Notes: generated by a model not told the origin, from the letters alone. A stretch of DNA of 51,740 nt from a bacterium (GCA_021810505.1 JAJZIR010000018.1:1-51740); one strand, 5' to 3'. Counted from the stretch's first letter, positions 40,696-49,298 are shown. Program-made: numbers and translations.

Positions 40696-40740
40696 CCACG
40701 CCCGCCGCGCCTTCCCGGAGCCGGGGCGGCCGCCCCGGGC

Positions 40741-41187
40741 TCAGGCGGGGCCAGCTCGGTGGTAAGGCTCACCCCGAGCGAAGGAGCTGGCTCGGTACAG
40801 CGCCTCCAGGGCGATCAGCAGAGCCAGCTCGTGGGGGAAGGTCAGCCGCGAGAGGCTCCACTGCTCCTGGCAACCGGCCAGCAGCTCCGAGCTCAGGCCG
40901 CTGGGGCCGCCCACCAAGATGGCTAGGCGGCTGACCCCGCGGCTGGGCAGCCACTCGCTCCAGCGGGCCAACTCCTCGGTAGAGCGCTCGGTGCCGCCGG
41001 GGTGGAGGGCGACCCGGTAGAAGCCGGCGCTCAGCTCGAGGAGGGCTTGGCCTTCCCGGAGCGGGGTGGCGTCGCGGACCGAGCGCAGCGCGACCTGGTG
41101 GTAGCGGGAGAGCCGGGCAGCGTACTCCTTCACCCCCTGGCCCAGGTAGCCGCTGGGGCGGCCGACTGCGGCGATCAGCAGCCGCAC
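40741..41187 (-). CDS. rlmH: 23S rRNA pseudouridine-1915 N3-methyltransferase
   Basis: A 148-residue SPOUT methyltransferase. The SAM-binding knot is clear: [39 protein letters not shown] and the terminal GEPYHR. It methylates pseudouridine 1915 in helix 69 of 23S rRNA. Start GTG 41187 (VRLLIAAVG); no obvious -10 box or SD is seen. It has about 9 residues beyond the usual YH-K/R end region. Confidence 0.93.
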   Translation of the reverse strand: MRLLIAAVGRPSGYLGQGVKEYAARLSRYHQVALRSVRDATPLREGQALLELSAGFYRVALHPGGTERSTEELARWSEWLPSRGVSRLAILVGGPSGLSSELLAGCQEQWSLSRLTFPHELALLIALEALYRASSFARGEPYHRAGPA

Positions 41188-41241
41188 GGGTACGCCCAGA
41201 TCGGCCAGACGGCCTTCCCTGCCGAGAGGCGGGAAAATCGG

Positions 41242-41247
41242 TAGAAT
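41242..41247 (+). promoter_or_regulatory. -10 box with leaderless mini-ORF
   Basis: TAGAAT ends 5 nt before ATG 41253, which opens a 5-codon frame ending in the next gene's start. The same transcript also carries GGAGGG as SD for GTG 41267. Confidence 0.5.
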
Positions 41248-41252
41248 GGGGC

Positions 41253-41270
41253 ATGGAGGGAGCGAGGTGA
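41253..41270 (+). CDS. possible 5-codon leaderless uORF (MEGAR)
   Basis: ATG GAG GGA GCG AGG TGA. The TGA overlaps the GTG start at 41267 (GTGA). It would load ribosomes at the mRNA 5' end and pass them to the main gene. Alternatively the bases act only as a leader with an SD. Confidence 0.4.
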   Translation: MEGAR

Positions 41271-41668
41271 ACTACGCAGCCGTTCTGGCGGTGCTGATGC
41301 TCCTGAGCTTTGCCTTCCCGGGGCTGGTGCAGCTGGCACACAACCAGGGTATCCCCGCTTCGCACGCGGTGATCGCCGGCTTGGTGGTCGTGCTGGCCCT
41401 GTCGGCCTGGGCAGTGATCCGCCGCCAAGTCCGGCGCTACCGCTCGGTCCTGTCCAGCGTGCTTCTAGCCAAGCGGCAGATCGCCGAGGAGCCCCAGAAT
41501 CCCGCCGCCTACTTCGTCGCCGAGCACCACGTCAGCGACCTGCTCATCCGGCTGGGCCGGCACCGGGAAGCCAAGCAGCTACGGGAGTCTTACAGCCGGC
41601 TCTCCGGGGGTGAACGGCACCCCCAGGGGGCTCCACCCCCCCTTTCCAACCGGCAGGGGGAGGCGTGA
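41267..41668 (+). CDS. two-helix membrane protein, unknown
   Basis: A 133-residue protein with two hydrophobic segments (about residues 4-18 and 33-53), a basic loop (RRQVRRYRSVLSS), and a helical, TPR-like cytoplasmic end (NPAAYFVAEHHVSDLLIRLGRHREAKQL). Function unknown; the helical repeat pattern suggests a protein-interaction role. GTG 41267 fits the promoter and overlap; an in-frame ATG 41246 lies partly in the -10 box and is unlikely. First gene of an operon leading to rsmI. Confidence 0.75.
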   Translation: MNYAAVLAVLMLLSFAFPGLVQLAHNQGIPASHAVIAGLVVVLALSAWAVIRRQVRRYRSVLSSVLLAKRQIAEEPQNPAAYFVAEHHVSDLLIRLGRHREAKQLRESYSRLSGGERHPQGAPPPLSNRQGEA

Positions 41669-41856
41669 GAGCCTACCGCGGGGTGGTGCGCGGCGGCGTG
41701 GTGGTCTTGGAGAAGGCCAAGCTGCCGGAGGGCGCAGTGGTCACCGTGACCATCGGCGAGACCGAGCTGCTCAGGGCCACCCTGCAAGGAGTCTTCCGGC
41801 GGAGCCGGCGGGTGCGCATCCGGCTGCGGCCCAGCCACCTGGCTCAGCGGGACTGA
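41665..41856 (+). CDS. 63-residue beta-barrel protein, DUF104/AbrB-like
   Basis: A small basic protein. The pattern RGVVRGGVVVLEKAKLPEGAVVTVTI resembles the short beta proteins of the DUF104 (AF2212-like antitoxin) group, but no toxin gene accompanies it. The C-terminal part (RRSRRVRIRLRPSH) is strongly basic and may bind nucleic acid. GTG start overlaps the previous stop as GTGA; its own stop overlaps the rsmI start as CTGA. Confidence 0.7.
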   Translation: MRAYRGVVRGGVVVLEKAKLPEGAVVTVTIGETELLRATLQGVFRRSRRVRIRLRPSHLAQRD

Positions 41857-42689
41857 GGGCTTCTCTGCTCAGCCTGGTCCCCACCCCGGTAGGCCACCTG
41901 GAGGACATCACCCTGCGCGCGCTGAAGGTGTTGACCGCCTGCGACGCGGTCGCCGCCGAGGATACCCGCCGCAGCAAGGTGCTCCTCGACCACTTCGGGA
42001 TCCATAAACCCCTGCTGCACCTGGATCAGCACAGCAGCCAGGAGGCGCTGGCCCGCGCCCTGGGCTGCGGTCACCTAGCCTACGTCAGCGATGCCGGGAC
42101 GCCGGGCCTGAGCGACCCGGGGGCCGAGCTGCTGCAAGCCGCCCTGGCTCTGGGCCACCGTGTCGAGGTGCTCCCCGGACCCACCGCGCTGATCCCGGCG
42201 CTGCTGCTCTCGGGCCTGCCACCGGTGCCCTTCCACTTCGAGGGCTTCCTGCCCAGGAAGGGAGCGGAGCGGCGCCGGCGGCTGGAGCAGCTGGCGCCGC
42301 GGCAGGCCACCTCGGTGATCTACGAGAGCCCGCTACGCTTGGCTGCCACCCTGCGCGAGCTGGTCGCCCTCTGCGGGGGAGAGCGCCGGGCTTCGGTCAC
42401 CCGCGAGCTCAGCAAGCTCCACGAGGAGACCTTCCGCGGCAACCTGCAAGAGGCGGCGGCGCACTTCTCCGGGCGGGTCCGCGGCGAGGTGGTGCTGGTC
42501 GTCTCCCCGGCCCCCCCGGCTCCGGCGCGGCCCGCCGGCACCGACTACGCCGCCCTGGCGGCCGAGCTGGCCAGTTCGGGCAGCAGCGCCTTGCAGATCC
42601 GGCGCGCCCTGGTCTCGGCAGGGATGCGGCGCAACGACGCCTATGTGTTAGCGTTGGAGGCGGCCGGGAAACGGCCGGAGACGACCTAA
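41853..42689 (+). CDS. rsmI: 16S rRNA 2'-O-methyltransferase RsmI, CTG start
   Basis: A 278-residue methyltransferase modifying C1402 of 16S rRNA. Motifs: [77 protein letters not shown] and VIYESPLRL. The conserved N-terminus begins at CTG 41853, which overlaps the previous TGA as CTGA, and no ATG, GTG or TTG occurs in frame for a long way upstream. It is the second apparent CTG start in the window. pfkA follows after 4 nt. Confidence 0.92.
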   Translation: MRASLLSLVPTPVGHLEDITLRALKVLTACDAVAAEDTRRSKVLLDHFGIHKPLLHLDQHSSQEALARALGCGHLAYVSDAGTPGLSDPGAELLQAALALGHRVEVLPGPTALIPALLLSGLPPVPFHFEGFLPRKGAERRRRLEQLAPRQATSVIYESPLRLAATLRELVALCGGERRASVTRELSKLHEETFRGNLQEAAAHFSGRVRGEVVLVVSPAPPAPARPAGTDYAALAAELASSGSSALQIRRALVSAGMRRNDAYVLALEAAGKRPETT

Positions 42690-42693
42690 GCCG

Positions 42694-43662
42694 ATGATCA
42701 ACCGCATTGCATTGCTCACCAGCGGCGGGGACGCACCCGGGATGAACGCAGCGGTTCGGGCGGTGGTCCGAACCGCCTCCTCCTGCAACATCGAGGTGAT
42801 CGGTGTGCGCCGGGGCTTCGCCGGCCTGATCGAGGGGGACTCGCGCACGTTGGGACCGCGCGACGTCGCCAACATCATCCAGCGCGGGGGCACCATCTTG
42901 CTGTCGGCTAGGTCCAAGGATTTCCTCTCCAGGGAGGGGCGCGCCCGAGCCGCCGAGAACCTGCACCTCTGGGACGTCGACGGCCTGGTGATCATCGGGG
43001 GGGACGGCTCCTTCCACGGCGGCCAGCGGCTGCTCGACGAGTTCAGCATCCCGGTGATCGGCATCCCGGGGACCATCGACAACGACCTGTTCGGCAGCGA
43101 CTTCACCATCGGCTACGACACCGCGGTCGAGACCGCGCTGTCCGCCATCGATAAGCTGCGCGACACCGCCGCCAGCCACGAGCGCATCTTCGTGGTGGAG
43201 GTGATGGGCAGGAACGCCGGGTTCATCGCGCTGGACGTGGCTGTGGCTGGCGGCGCCGAAGAGGTCTTGATCCCGGAGGCGCCGGTCCCGATCGATTCGG
43301 TCATCGAGACGGTTCAGGAGAGCCTCCGGAAGGGCAAGACCTCCTCGATCATCGTCGTGGCCGAGGGCGTAGACGGGGGGGCGCTGCAGGTCCGCCAGGC
43401 CATCGAGCAGGCTACCGGCCACGAGGTGCGGGCGACCATCTTGGGGCACATCCAGCGGGGGGGGACCCCGACCGCCGCCGACCGCATCCTGGCTAGCCGG
43501 CTGGGCGAAGCGGCGGTAAAGGCTCTGGTGGAGGGCCGCAGCGGCGTGATGGTAGGCATCGTCAACGGCAACGTCCACCACACCGCCCTGCCGCTGACCT
43601 GGGAGCGGCGCAAGGAGGTCAACCCCCACCTCTACGCCTGCGCCAAGACGCTCTCGATCTGA
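42694..43662 (+). CDS. pfkA: ATP-dependent 6-phosphofructokinase
   Basis: A 322-residue [22 protein letters not shown] starts the protein, [11 protein letters not shown] has Gly rather than Asp after GGD and so indicates ATP rather than pyrophosphate as donor, IPGTIDND holds the catalytic Asp, and EVMGRNAG and [15 protein letters not shown] are present. ATG start 4 nt after rsmI. A GC hairpin (43663-43675) directly follows the stop. Confidence 0.96.
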   Translation: MINRIALLTSGGDAPGMNAAVRAVVRTASSCNIEVIGVRRGFAGLIEGDSRTLGPRDVANIIQRGGTILLSARSKDFLSREGRARAAENLHLWDVDGLVIIGGDGSFHGGQRLLDEFSIPVIGIPGTIDNDLFGSDFTIGYDTAVETALSAIDKLRDTAASHERIFVVEVMGRNAGFIALDVAVAGGAEEVLIPEAPVPIDSVIETVQESLRKGKTSSIIVVAEGVDGGALQVRQAIEQATGHEVRATILGHIQRGGTPTAADRILASRLGEAAVKALVEGRSGVMVGIVNGNVHHTALPLTWERRKEVNPHLYACAKTLSI

Positions 43663-43675
43663 GCCGCTCGGCGGC
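43663..43675 (+). terminator. weak hairpin after pfkA
   Basis: GCCGC-TCG-GCGGC directly after the stop. No U-run follows closely; the T-rich tract begins 55 bp later. A terminator role is uncertain. Confidence 0.35.
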
Positions 43676-43730
43676 CAGGTCCCCGCAAGTCAGGCGAATC
43701 CACTCCCCGGTTGCCCCCAGGGACTTTCAC

Positions 43731-43766
43731 TTTTTTATTGTTTTTTATTCTTTTTTATGCTATAAA
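43731..43766 (+). promoter_or_regulatory. helically phased T6 tracts and promoter of galE
   Basis: Three 10-bp units in register, TTTTTTATTG, TTTTTTATTC and TTTTTTATGC (43731-43760), then TATAAA (43761-43766) 6 nt before ATG 43773. T-tracts repeated every helical turn bend DNA strongly and also resemble an UP element. This is the most AT-rich spot in the window. Confidence 0.7.
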
Positions 43767-43772
43767 TTGGAT

Positions 43773-44783
43773 ATGACCGAGGGGATGGCGGGGGGAGAAG
43801 AAGCGACAAAGGTCTTAGTGGTCGGCGGGGCGGGGTACGTGGGTAGCCACGCCTGCCTGGCCCTGGCCGAGGCGGGGTTCCTGCCGGTCACGGTCGACAA
43901 CCTGGTGTACGGCCACCGCTGGGCGGTGCAGTGGGGCCCGCTGGAGCAGGGCGACCTGGCCGACAAAGCCTTCTTAGGGGCGGTGCTGGAGCGACACCGC
44001 CCCGCCGCGGTACTGCACTTCGCGGCCTACACCTACGTCGGCGAATCGGTCGAGCAGCCGGCCAAGTACTACCGCAACAACGTCCTCGGCACGCTCAACC
44101 TGCTGGAGGCGATGGTCGAGGCCGGTATCCGCAAGCTGGTCTTCTCCAGCACCTGCGCGGTCTACGGACCACCTCAACGGCTGCCGCTCACCGAGGACCA
44201 CCCCCTAGCTCCGATCAGCCCTTACGGGGAGAGCAAGCGGATGGTCGAAGCGATGCTGCGCGACTTCGGCAGAGCCTACGGCCTGCAGGCCACCGCGCTG
44301 CGCTACTTCAACGTGGCGGGGGCCGACCCCCAGGGGAGGACCGGGGAGTCGCACGATCCGGAGACCCACCTGATCCCGCTGGTTCTAGACGTCGCCAGCG
44401 GCCGCAGGCCAGCCATCGCGGTCTTCGGGAATGACTACGCTACCCCGGACGGGACCTGCATCCGCGACTACATCCACGCCAGCGACCTGGCCCAGGCCCA
44501 CCTGCTGGCCCTGCGCCGGTTGTTGGAAGGTACCGGAGGCGGGGTGTACAACCTAGGCAACGGCGACGGCTTCTCGGTGCTGGAGGTGATCCAGGCGGTA
44601 GAGCGGGTGACCGGACGCGAGATCCCGGTCACCCTCCAGGGCCGGCGGCCGGGCGACCCGGACCGCCTGGTCGCCGACGCCAGCAAGGCCAGGGGCGAAC
44701 TGGGCTGGAACCCCAGGTACCTGGGCAAGGAGGGCTTAGAGCAGATCATCGCCACGGCCTGGCGCTGGCACCAGCGGGGCTGA
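43773..44783 (+). CDS. galE: UDP-glucose 4-epimerase
   Basis: A 336-residue extended SDR. The NAD motif VVGGAGYVGSH lies at about residues 16-26, the catalytic Ser is in SSTCAVYG and Tyr/Lys in SPYGESK; ALRYFNVAGADPQGRTGESHDPETHLIP and DYATPDGTCIRDYIHASDLAQAH are typical GalE. It supplies UDP-galactose for the glycans built by the following genes. The start is ATG 43773; an in-frame TTG at 43767 is possible. An N-terminal extension (MTEGMAGGEEATK) precedes the domain. Confidence 0.95.
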   Translation: MTEGMAGGEEATKVLVVGGAGYVGSHACLALAEAGFLPVTVDNLVYGHRWAVQWGPLEQGDLADKAFLGAVLERHRPAAVLHFAAYTYVGESVEQPAKYYRNNVLGTLNLLEAMVEAGIRKLVFSSTCAVYGPPQRLPLTEDHPLAPISPYGESKRMVEAMLRDFGRAYGLQATALRYFNVAGADPQGRTGESHDPETHLIPLVLDVASGRRPAIAVFGNDYATPDGTCIRDYIHASDLAQAHLLALRRLLEGTGGGVYNLGNGDGFSVLEVIQAVERVTGREIPVTLQGRRPGDPDRLVADASKARGELGWNPRYLGKEGLEQIIATAWRWHQRG

Positions 44784-44804
44784 GCAGCCCCAGCGGGCAA
44801 CCTG

Positions 44805-44833
44805 TAAACTGGAGGCGCTTCGGAGGCGCCAAG
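44805..44833 (+). promoter_or_regulatory. promoter and leader hairpin of the sugar transferase gene
   Basis: TAAACT (44805-44810) is a -10 box. The leader contains GGCGC-(7 nt)-GCGCC (44814-44830) overlapping the SD GGAGG (44822-44826) upstream of GTG 44834; folding could mask the SD. Confidence 0.4.
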
Positions 44834-46270
44834 GTGGCCTATAGCCAGCAGGAAAAGCGAGGTGGGGTCGCCGGGAGCTGGACCGGGGCCTTCTCCTGGG
44901 ACTCGGCGCCGCAGGGCCTAGCCATGCTGGGCGCTGACCTGGTGGCGGCCTACCTGAGCTACCACGCCGTCAACGCCCTGCAATTCCAGGGCAACCGCAC
45001 TCCCCTCAGCGTCGGCTACACCGGGGCCTGGATGACCTTCTGGATGCTCGCCCGGCTTTACCAGCAGCTCTACCCCGGCTACGGCAACTCCCCGGAGCAA
45101 GAGCTCAGGCAGCACGTCCTGACCTGCGGGGAAGCCGCCGTAGGTCAGTTCGCCATCTCCTTCGCGATCCACAGCTTCGCCAGCAGCCGGCTGGGGCTGG
45201 GGCTGGTCTGGGTGGTGCTTACCCTGGTCTCGCTGCTCACCCGCACGCTGACCCGGCGGCTGCTGATCCGCCTGGGCCGCTACGGCCGCCCGGTCTCGAT
45301 CATCGGCGCCGGCAAGACCGGGCGGCTGACCACTTCGTACCTGCTGAGCCACCCCGAGTTCGGCCTCAGGCCGGTGGCGATCTATGACGACGACCCCGCC
45401 CTGTCCGGCTGCCAGGTCGCAGGTATCCCGGTGTTGGGCGACCTGGAGCTGGCCGGGAACCAGCCGCTGACCGTGCACGCCATCGTCAGCATCCCGGGAG
45501 CCCGGGCGGAGCGCCAGAGCGAGATCATCCGCAAGATGCTGGAGGCTTATCCGATCACCTGGACCACCCCCGACCTGTTCGGTGTCCCCAGCCAGTCGCT
45601 GCAACCGCACGTCATTGGCACCCACGCCACGCTGGAAGTCCGCAACAACCTGCGCAGCCTGCAGGCCAGGCTGATCAAGCGCAGCATCGACCTAGCCGCG
45701 GCGCTCCTGGGAGGGGTGCTGATCAGCCCCTTCCTGCTGGCCATCGCGCTGGCCATCCGAGTGGACAGCCAAGGACCCGCGCTCTACGTGGCCACGCGGC
45801 TGGGCCGGGGCGGCGAACCCTTCCGCTGCTACAAGTTCCGCACCATGCACAGAGACGCCGAGCAGCGCTTGGAGCAGGTCCTGGAAGACCCAGAGCGCCG
45901 CCGCGAGTACGAGACCTTCCACAAGCTCAAGGAAGATCCCCGGGTCACCCGGGTCGGCCGCTGGCTCAGGCGGACCAGCTTGGACGAGCTGCCGCAGATC
46001 CTCAACGTGCTGCTGGGTTCGATGAGCCTGGTGGGTCCCCGCCCCTACCTGCCCTCAGAGCAGGGGAAGGTGGGCAAACAGGGCGGCTTCATCCTGCAGG
46101 TCCACCCGGGGATCACCGGGCTGTGGCAGACCAGCGGGCGCAATCAGCTGTCCTTCAGCGAGCGGGTAGAGATGGATTCCTTCTATGTCAGCAACTGGAG
46201 CATCTGGCTGGACCTGGTCATCTTGCTGCGCACCGCCCGGGTGGTCCTGACCAGGCGCGGAGCCTACTGA
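44834..46270 (+). CDS. polyprenyl-phosphate sugar-1-phosphate transferase (WbaP-like)
   Basis: A 478-residue initiating glycosyltransferase. The N-terminal half has four to five membrane segments followed by a nucleotide-binding-like region ([17 protein letters not shown]). The C-terminal catalytic domain (from about residue 285) has [59 protein letters not shown] and [13 protein letters not shown]. It transfers sugar-1-phosphate, possibly galactose given galE next door, to undecaprenyl phosphate at the inner membrane. GTG start. Converges with the ABC ATPase gene (7-nt overlap). Confidence 0.92.
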   Translation: MAYSQQEKRGGVAGSWTGAFSWDSAPQGLAMLGADLVAAYLSYHAVNALQFQGNRTPLSVGYTGAWMTFWMLARLYQQLYPGYGNSPEQELRQHVLTCGEAAVGQFAISFAIHSFASSRLGLGLVWVVLTLVSLLTRTLTRRLLIRLGRYGRPVSIIGAGKTGRLTTSYLLSHPEFGLRPVAIYDDDPALSGCQVAGIPVLGDLELAGNQPLTVHAIVSIPGARAERQSEIIRKMLEAYPITWTTPDLFGVPSQSLQPHVIGTHATLEVRNNLRSLQARLIKRSIDLAAALLGGVLISPFLLAIALAIRVDSQGPALYVATRLGRGGEPFRCYKFRTMHRDAEQRLEQVLEDPERRREYETFHKLKEDPRVTRVGRWLRRTSLDELPQILNVLLGSMSLVGPRPYLPSEQGKVGKQGGFILQVHPGITGLWQTSGRNQLSFSERVEMDSFYVSNWSIWLDLVILLRTARVVLTRRGAY

Positions 46271-47064
46271 CCTAGCGGCGTATCCAGCAGGCCAGGGCGC
46301 AGATCGGCGGAGCGGCCGCGCTCGACCACCTTGCCGTGGGCCAGCTTGATGTAGCGGTCGGTGAACTGGGCCACCTGCATCGGGCTGTGCGAGACCAGGA
46401 TCAGGGTCATGCCCTGGGCGCGCATCTGGCGGACCCGGTCCAGGCACTTCTCCTGGAACTCGGCGTCTCCGACCGCCAGGATCTCGTCGGCCAGCAACAC
46501 GTCGGGGTCCAGGTGGATAGCCACCGAGAAGGCCAGGCGCAAGTACATGCCCGAGGAGTAGATCTTGATCGGCAGATCGATGAAGCTGCCCAGGCCGCTG
46601 AACTCGATGATCGCGTCCATACGCTGGCGAATCTGCCGATTGGTCATCCCGTACAGCGAGGCGTTGAGGAAGATGTTCTCGTTGCCGGTCAGCTCGGGGT
46701 GGAAGCCTGCGCCCAACTCGATCAGGGGGGCCACCCGCCCGCGCACCCGCACCTCCCCAGTATCCGGGACCAGGATGCCGGCGATGATCTGGAGCAAGGT
46801 GCTCTTGCCGGAACCGTTGGCCCCGATCAGCCCGAAGGCTTGTCCGCGGCGCACCGAGAAACTGATGTCTTCGAGGGCGGCGAAGCGCTCGGGGGTCCTG
46901 CGGTAGCGGGAATAGAAGCGGCCCAGCACCCTGGTCTTGAGCCGGTCGGATTGATTGTGGTAAAGGGTGAAATGCTTGCTGACCCGCTCGAGCTCGATGG
47001 CCAGCTCCCCCTCCCAGCTCCCGCTCGCGGCGGCGCGCTCTGGCAGGACGACTCCCTGCATCAC
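46264..47064 (-). CDS. polysaccharide ABC exporter ATPase (Wzt/TagH-like)
   Basis: A 266-residue ATPase. Walker A GANGSGKST is at residues 81-89, the signature is YSSGMYLRL and Walker B is DVLLADEIL followed by AVGDAEFQEKC, the typical Wzt/TagH/RfbE wording. There is no C-terminal O-antigen binding extension, so the exporter probably does not recognise a capped chain. GTG 47064 overlaps the permease stop (GTGA); ATG 47061 is possible. Confidence 0.94.
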   Translation of the reverse strand: MMQGVVLPERAAASGSWEGELAIELERVSKHFTLYHNQSDRLKTRVLGRFYSRYRRTPERFAALEDISFSVRRGQAFGLIGANGSGKSTLLQIIAGILVPDTGEVRVRGRVAPLIELGAGFHPELTGNENIFLNASLYGMTNRQIRQRMDAIIEFSGLGSFIDLPIKIYSSGMYLRLAFSVAIHLDPDVLLADEILAVGDAEFQEKCLDRVRQMRAQGMTLILVSHSPMQVAQFTDRYIKLAHGKVVERGRSADLRPGLLDTPLGQ

Positions 47065-47879
47065 AGCCTCTCGATGATCGCGGGGACCCGGCGGTTGAAG
47101 GTGCGGATCCCCAACCAGAGGGCAAAGGTCGACCAGAAAACCAGGCCCACCGCCTCGGGGATAGAGGGAAGGGCGCCGCGGTAAACCAGCTGGTGAGCCA
47201 CTTTGAGGGCCGGAACCGCCGGGTTCAGGTAGAGCAGAGCGCGCAGGGCAGCGTGGTGGATCAAGCTGGTCGAATAGGTGATAGGGGTCAGCCAGAACAG
47301 CACCTGGATGGCTACCTCGACCAGGTGCTTGCTGTCACGGTATTCGACGTGCAGGGTCGCGAGCAGCAGGGCGATGCCCAGACAGAGCATCAGAAAAAAG
47401 ACCATATAGACCGGAAACAGCAGCATAGGCCAGCTGTAGTGCCCGCCCAGAGGGACCAGAATAATCAGGAAGACGACGAAGGCCGACGACCAGAACACCG
47501 TGTTGGTCAACAGGGAGGCGATGGGGATGGCGACGCGGGGGAAGTAGACCTTCTTGAGCAGGTTGGCGTTTCCCACCAGCAGCTCGCTGCTGGTCATCGC
47601 CGTCGAGGAGAACAGGTTCCACTGGACCACGCCGATCACCAGGAAAACCGGGTAGTGGGGGATGCTGGAAGGGAAGACGACCGTGAACACGAACAGATAG
47701 GTCAGGCTGATGATCAGGGGGTTGACCATCGACCAGGCAAACCCGAGCGAGGCCCCCAGGTAGCGAACCCGTACCTCCTTGCGGACCAGGTTGAGCAGGA
47801 GGTCGCGGTACTCCAGCAGGTGTTGCAGGCCGCCGGCCTGGCGGTCAGTGCCCAGCCTATCCTTGGTATCCGTGGTCAC
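47061..47879 (-). CDS. polysaccharide ABC exporter permease (Wzm/TagG-like)
   Basis: A 272-residue ABC-2 type permease with an amphipathic N-terminus (EYRDLLLNLVRKEVRVRYLGASLGFAWSMVNPL, the family start) and six membrane segments. It forms the export channel with the ATPase for undecaprenyl-linked glycans. GTG 47879 is chosen because the conserved region follows it, GGGGG precedes it, and a small leaderless frame ends there as GTGA. The frame is open further upstream but reads as low-quality protein. Confidence 0.92.
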   Translation of the reverse strand: MTTDTKDRLGTDRQAGGLQHLLEYRDLLLNLVRKEVRVRYLGASLGFAWSMVNPLIISLTYLFVFTVVFPSSIPHYPVFLVIGVVQWNLFSSTAMTSSELLVGNANLLKKVYFPRVAIPIASLLTNTVFWSSAFVVFLIILVPLGGHYSWPMLLFPVYMVFFLMLCLGIALLLATLHVEYRDSKHLVEVAIQVLFWLTPITYSTSLIHHAALRALLYLNPAVPALKVAHQLVYRGALPSIPEAVGLVFWSTFALWLGIRTFNRRVPAIIERL

Positions 47880-47929
47880 CGAACCCCCGAGTTGGCGCTG
47901 AGAGAGAAAAAGTCGGCACAAAAGGCCAT
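47876..47929 (-). CDS. 17-codon leaderless uORF coupled to the permease gene
   Basis: ATG 47929 lies 6 nt after TACCTT (47941-47936). The frame reads MAFCADFFSLSANSGVR and its TGA (47878-47876) overlaps the permease GTG as GTGA. The promoter spacing is that of the leaderless genes and the junction is that of the coupled operon genes. It may be a leader peptide controlling the exporter. Confidence 0.5.
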   Translation of the reverse strand: MAFCADFFSLSANSGVR

Positions 47930-47935
47930 TGCACC

Positions 47936-47941
47936 AAGGTA
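47936..47941 (-). promoter_or_regulatory. -10 box of the exporter operon
   Basis: TACCTT on the minus strand, 6 nt before the uORF start ATG 47929. Confidence 0.45.
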
Positions 47942-48492
47942 GCACACCGCCACCGGCAGCGGGTTGACAGATTCTGAGCGCAGGCCAAGGAATGTACAAG
48001 GTGCCACGCACCCCGCAGCCACCTCCTGCCCAGCGTCCATTCCTGCGTGCCCGTCTGGTGCGGGAACGAGGCCGAGGGCTCTCTGCTGGCCGTGCAGGCG
48101 GCAACGATAACCGGCCAGGCTAAAGCAGGGGACAAGCCCGCTGTAGCACCTGGCGGAGCGGTCCTAAATCTCTGGCCCAGGTAATGGCGCAGAACGCGCT
48201 GTCCAAGTCCACTCAGCTGGGCTCTGGCCGAGGTCCGTAACGCTGGAGCAGCAATCCGGGTATTCGAGTGGGCTACGCTGGGGTCGCGGACAGCACCGAG
48301 GTGTCGTTCCCCGACCTCCTGCGCGGAGCACTGGATCCACCTCAAGGAGGTGCAGCCGATCAAGCCGACCTTGGCCGCTCCAGCAGGGCGTGCGAAACTG
48401 CCCCCAGGGAGCGGCCGGAAGGCAACTGGCAGGGGACTTGAGCGACCCCCGTCGGTGCGCTGCGAACCCGGCGCAGGTGGCACGAGACTCGT
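47942..48492. other. gene-free region between exporter and methyltransferase genes
   Basis: About 550 bp with no supportable gene. The frames open here give Arg/Ser/Pro-rich, low-complexity translations without motifs. A TTGACA (47964-47969) is not followed by a good -10 at normal spacing. No tRNA, transposase remnant or terminal inverted repeat was recognised. It marks the change from compact housekeeping DNA to a sparser segment. Confidence 0.5.
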
Positions 48493-49053
48493 TCAGAAGA
48501 GAAACGGCAGGAACATCTTGGTCGAGCGCCGGTAAGCCGGATAGGAATCCGGGAACCGCTCCACCAGGTAGTGCTCCTCGACCGCCGCACTATAGAGAAA
48601 GTAGGTTCCGGCAAAGACTACGGCGATCAACCAGAGCCAGCTCAGCGCCATCGCAGTGCCAGCTCCAGCCATCAAGAGACCCGAGTAGATCGGATGGCGG
48701 AGCAGGCGGTAGGGACCGCTGGTCACTAGCTCTGGATCATCTTTCTGAGTCATCGGATTGCCCCAATTGCGCCCAATATGCACACGAGCCCAGACCGCGA
48801 GTGCCAACCCAAGGGCGAAGAAGGCGGACCCGAAGCCGACAAGCCACCAACTCGTATTTCCGATGTAACGCTGCGGAAAGACCCCGACCCGAAACAAGAG
48901 CAGCAGCGCAGCGACCATTGAAATCATCAGAATCCGGATGCGCAGCTGGTGTGCCCACGAGATATGGCCCCTCTTCGCCCAAAGGGCAGTGGCGAGCCAG
49001 TACAGCCAAAACGCCCCCCATCCGGAAACAAAGACAAGCTCGACCACTCTCAT
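48493..49053 (-). CDS. isoprenylcysteine/phospholipid methyltransferase-like membrane protein
   Basis: A 186-residue protein with five hydrophobic segments. The C-terminal signature VTSGPYRLLRHPIYSGLLMAG, then EEHYLVERFPDSYPAYRRST, defines the ICMT/PEMT family of SAM-dependent membrane methyltransferases. Bacterial members have diverse, mostly unknown substrates. ATG 49053 is preferred; a GTG 49068 is in frame 5 codons earlier. It has no leaderless -10 box, and its codon use is visibly less GC-rich than the genes to its left, consistent with acquisition. Confidence 0.85.
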   Translation of the reverse strand: MRVVELVFVSGWGAFWLYWLATALWAKRGHISWAHQLRIRILMISMVAALLLLFRVGVFPQRYIGNTSWWLVGFGSAFFALGLALAVWARVHIGRNWGNPMTQKDDPELVTSGPYRLLRHPIYSGLLMAGAGTAMALSWLWLIAVVFAGTYFLYSAAVEEHYLVERFPDSYPAYRRSTKMFLPFLF

Positions 49054-49298
49054 CGTCGCGCAACCCACCGTTGTTGCAGCGCGGGGTGCCTCGGTGCGAT
49101 TGGCACTAGGCCGAGCCGGCGCTGCTCCGAGTCAGCCTGAAGGTCGAATGCGCTGCACCCAAACGCCAGAGCGACCCCTCTCTCACCCACCCAGGTCGCC
49201 TGATCGGCGAGAGGCTCCCAACTATCTCTGCAGCTGCTGCCATCACAAATCCAGATGGGGCCGAACCGGCGCGGCACATACCTCCCCAAACCGCTCAG
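49054..49298. other. intergenic region, nothing recognised
   Basis: About 245 bp between the methyltransferase start and the stop of the propeller protein, both on the minus strand. No clear promoter, terminator or RNA gene. Confidence 0.4.

Noticed and set aside
41665-41856. Toxin-antitoxin module
   Set aside because: The small protein resembles DUF104 antitoxins only loosely, and its neighbours are a membrane protein and rsmI, not a toxin.
47857-48483. A 208-codon frame upstream of the exporter permease
   Set aside because: Arg/Ser/Pro-rich with no motif, overlaps the permease start and uORF; typical of non-coding high-GC DNA.
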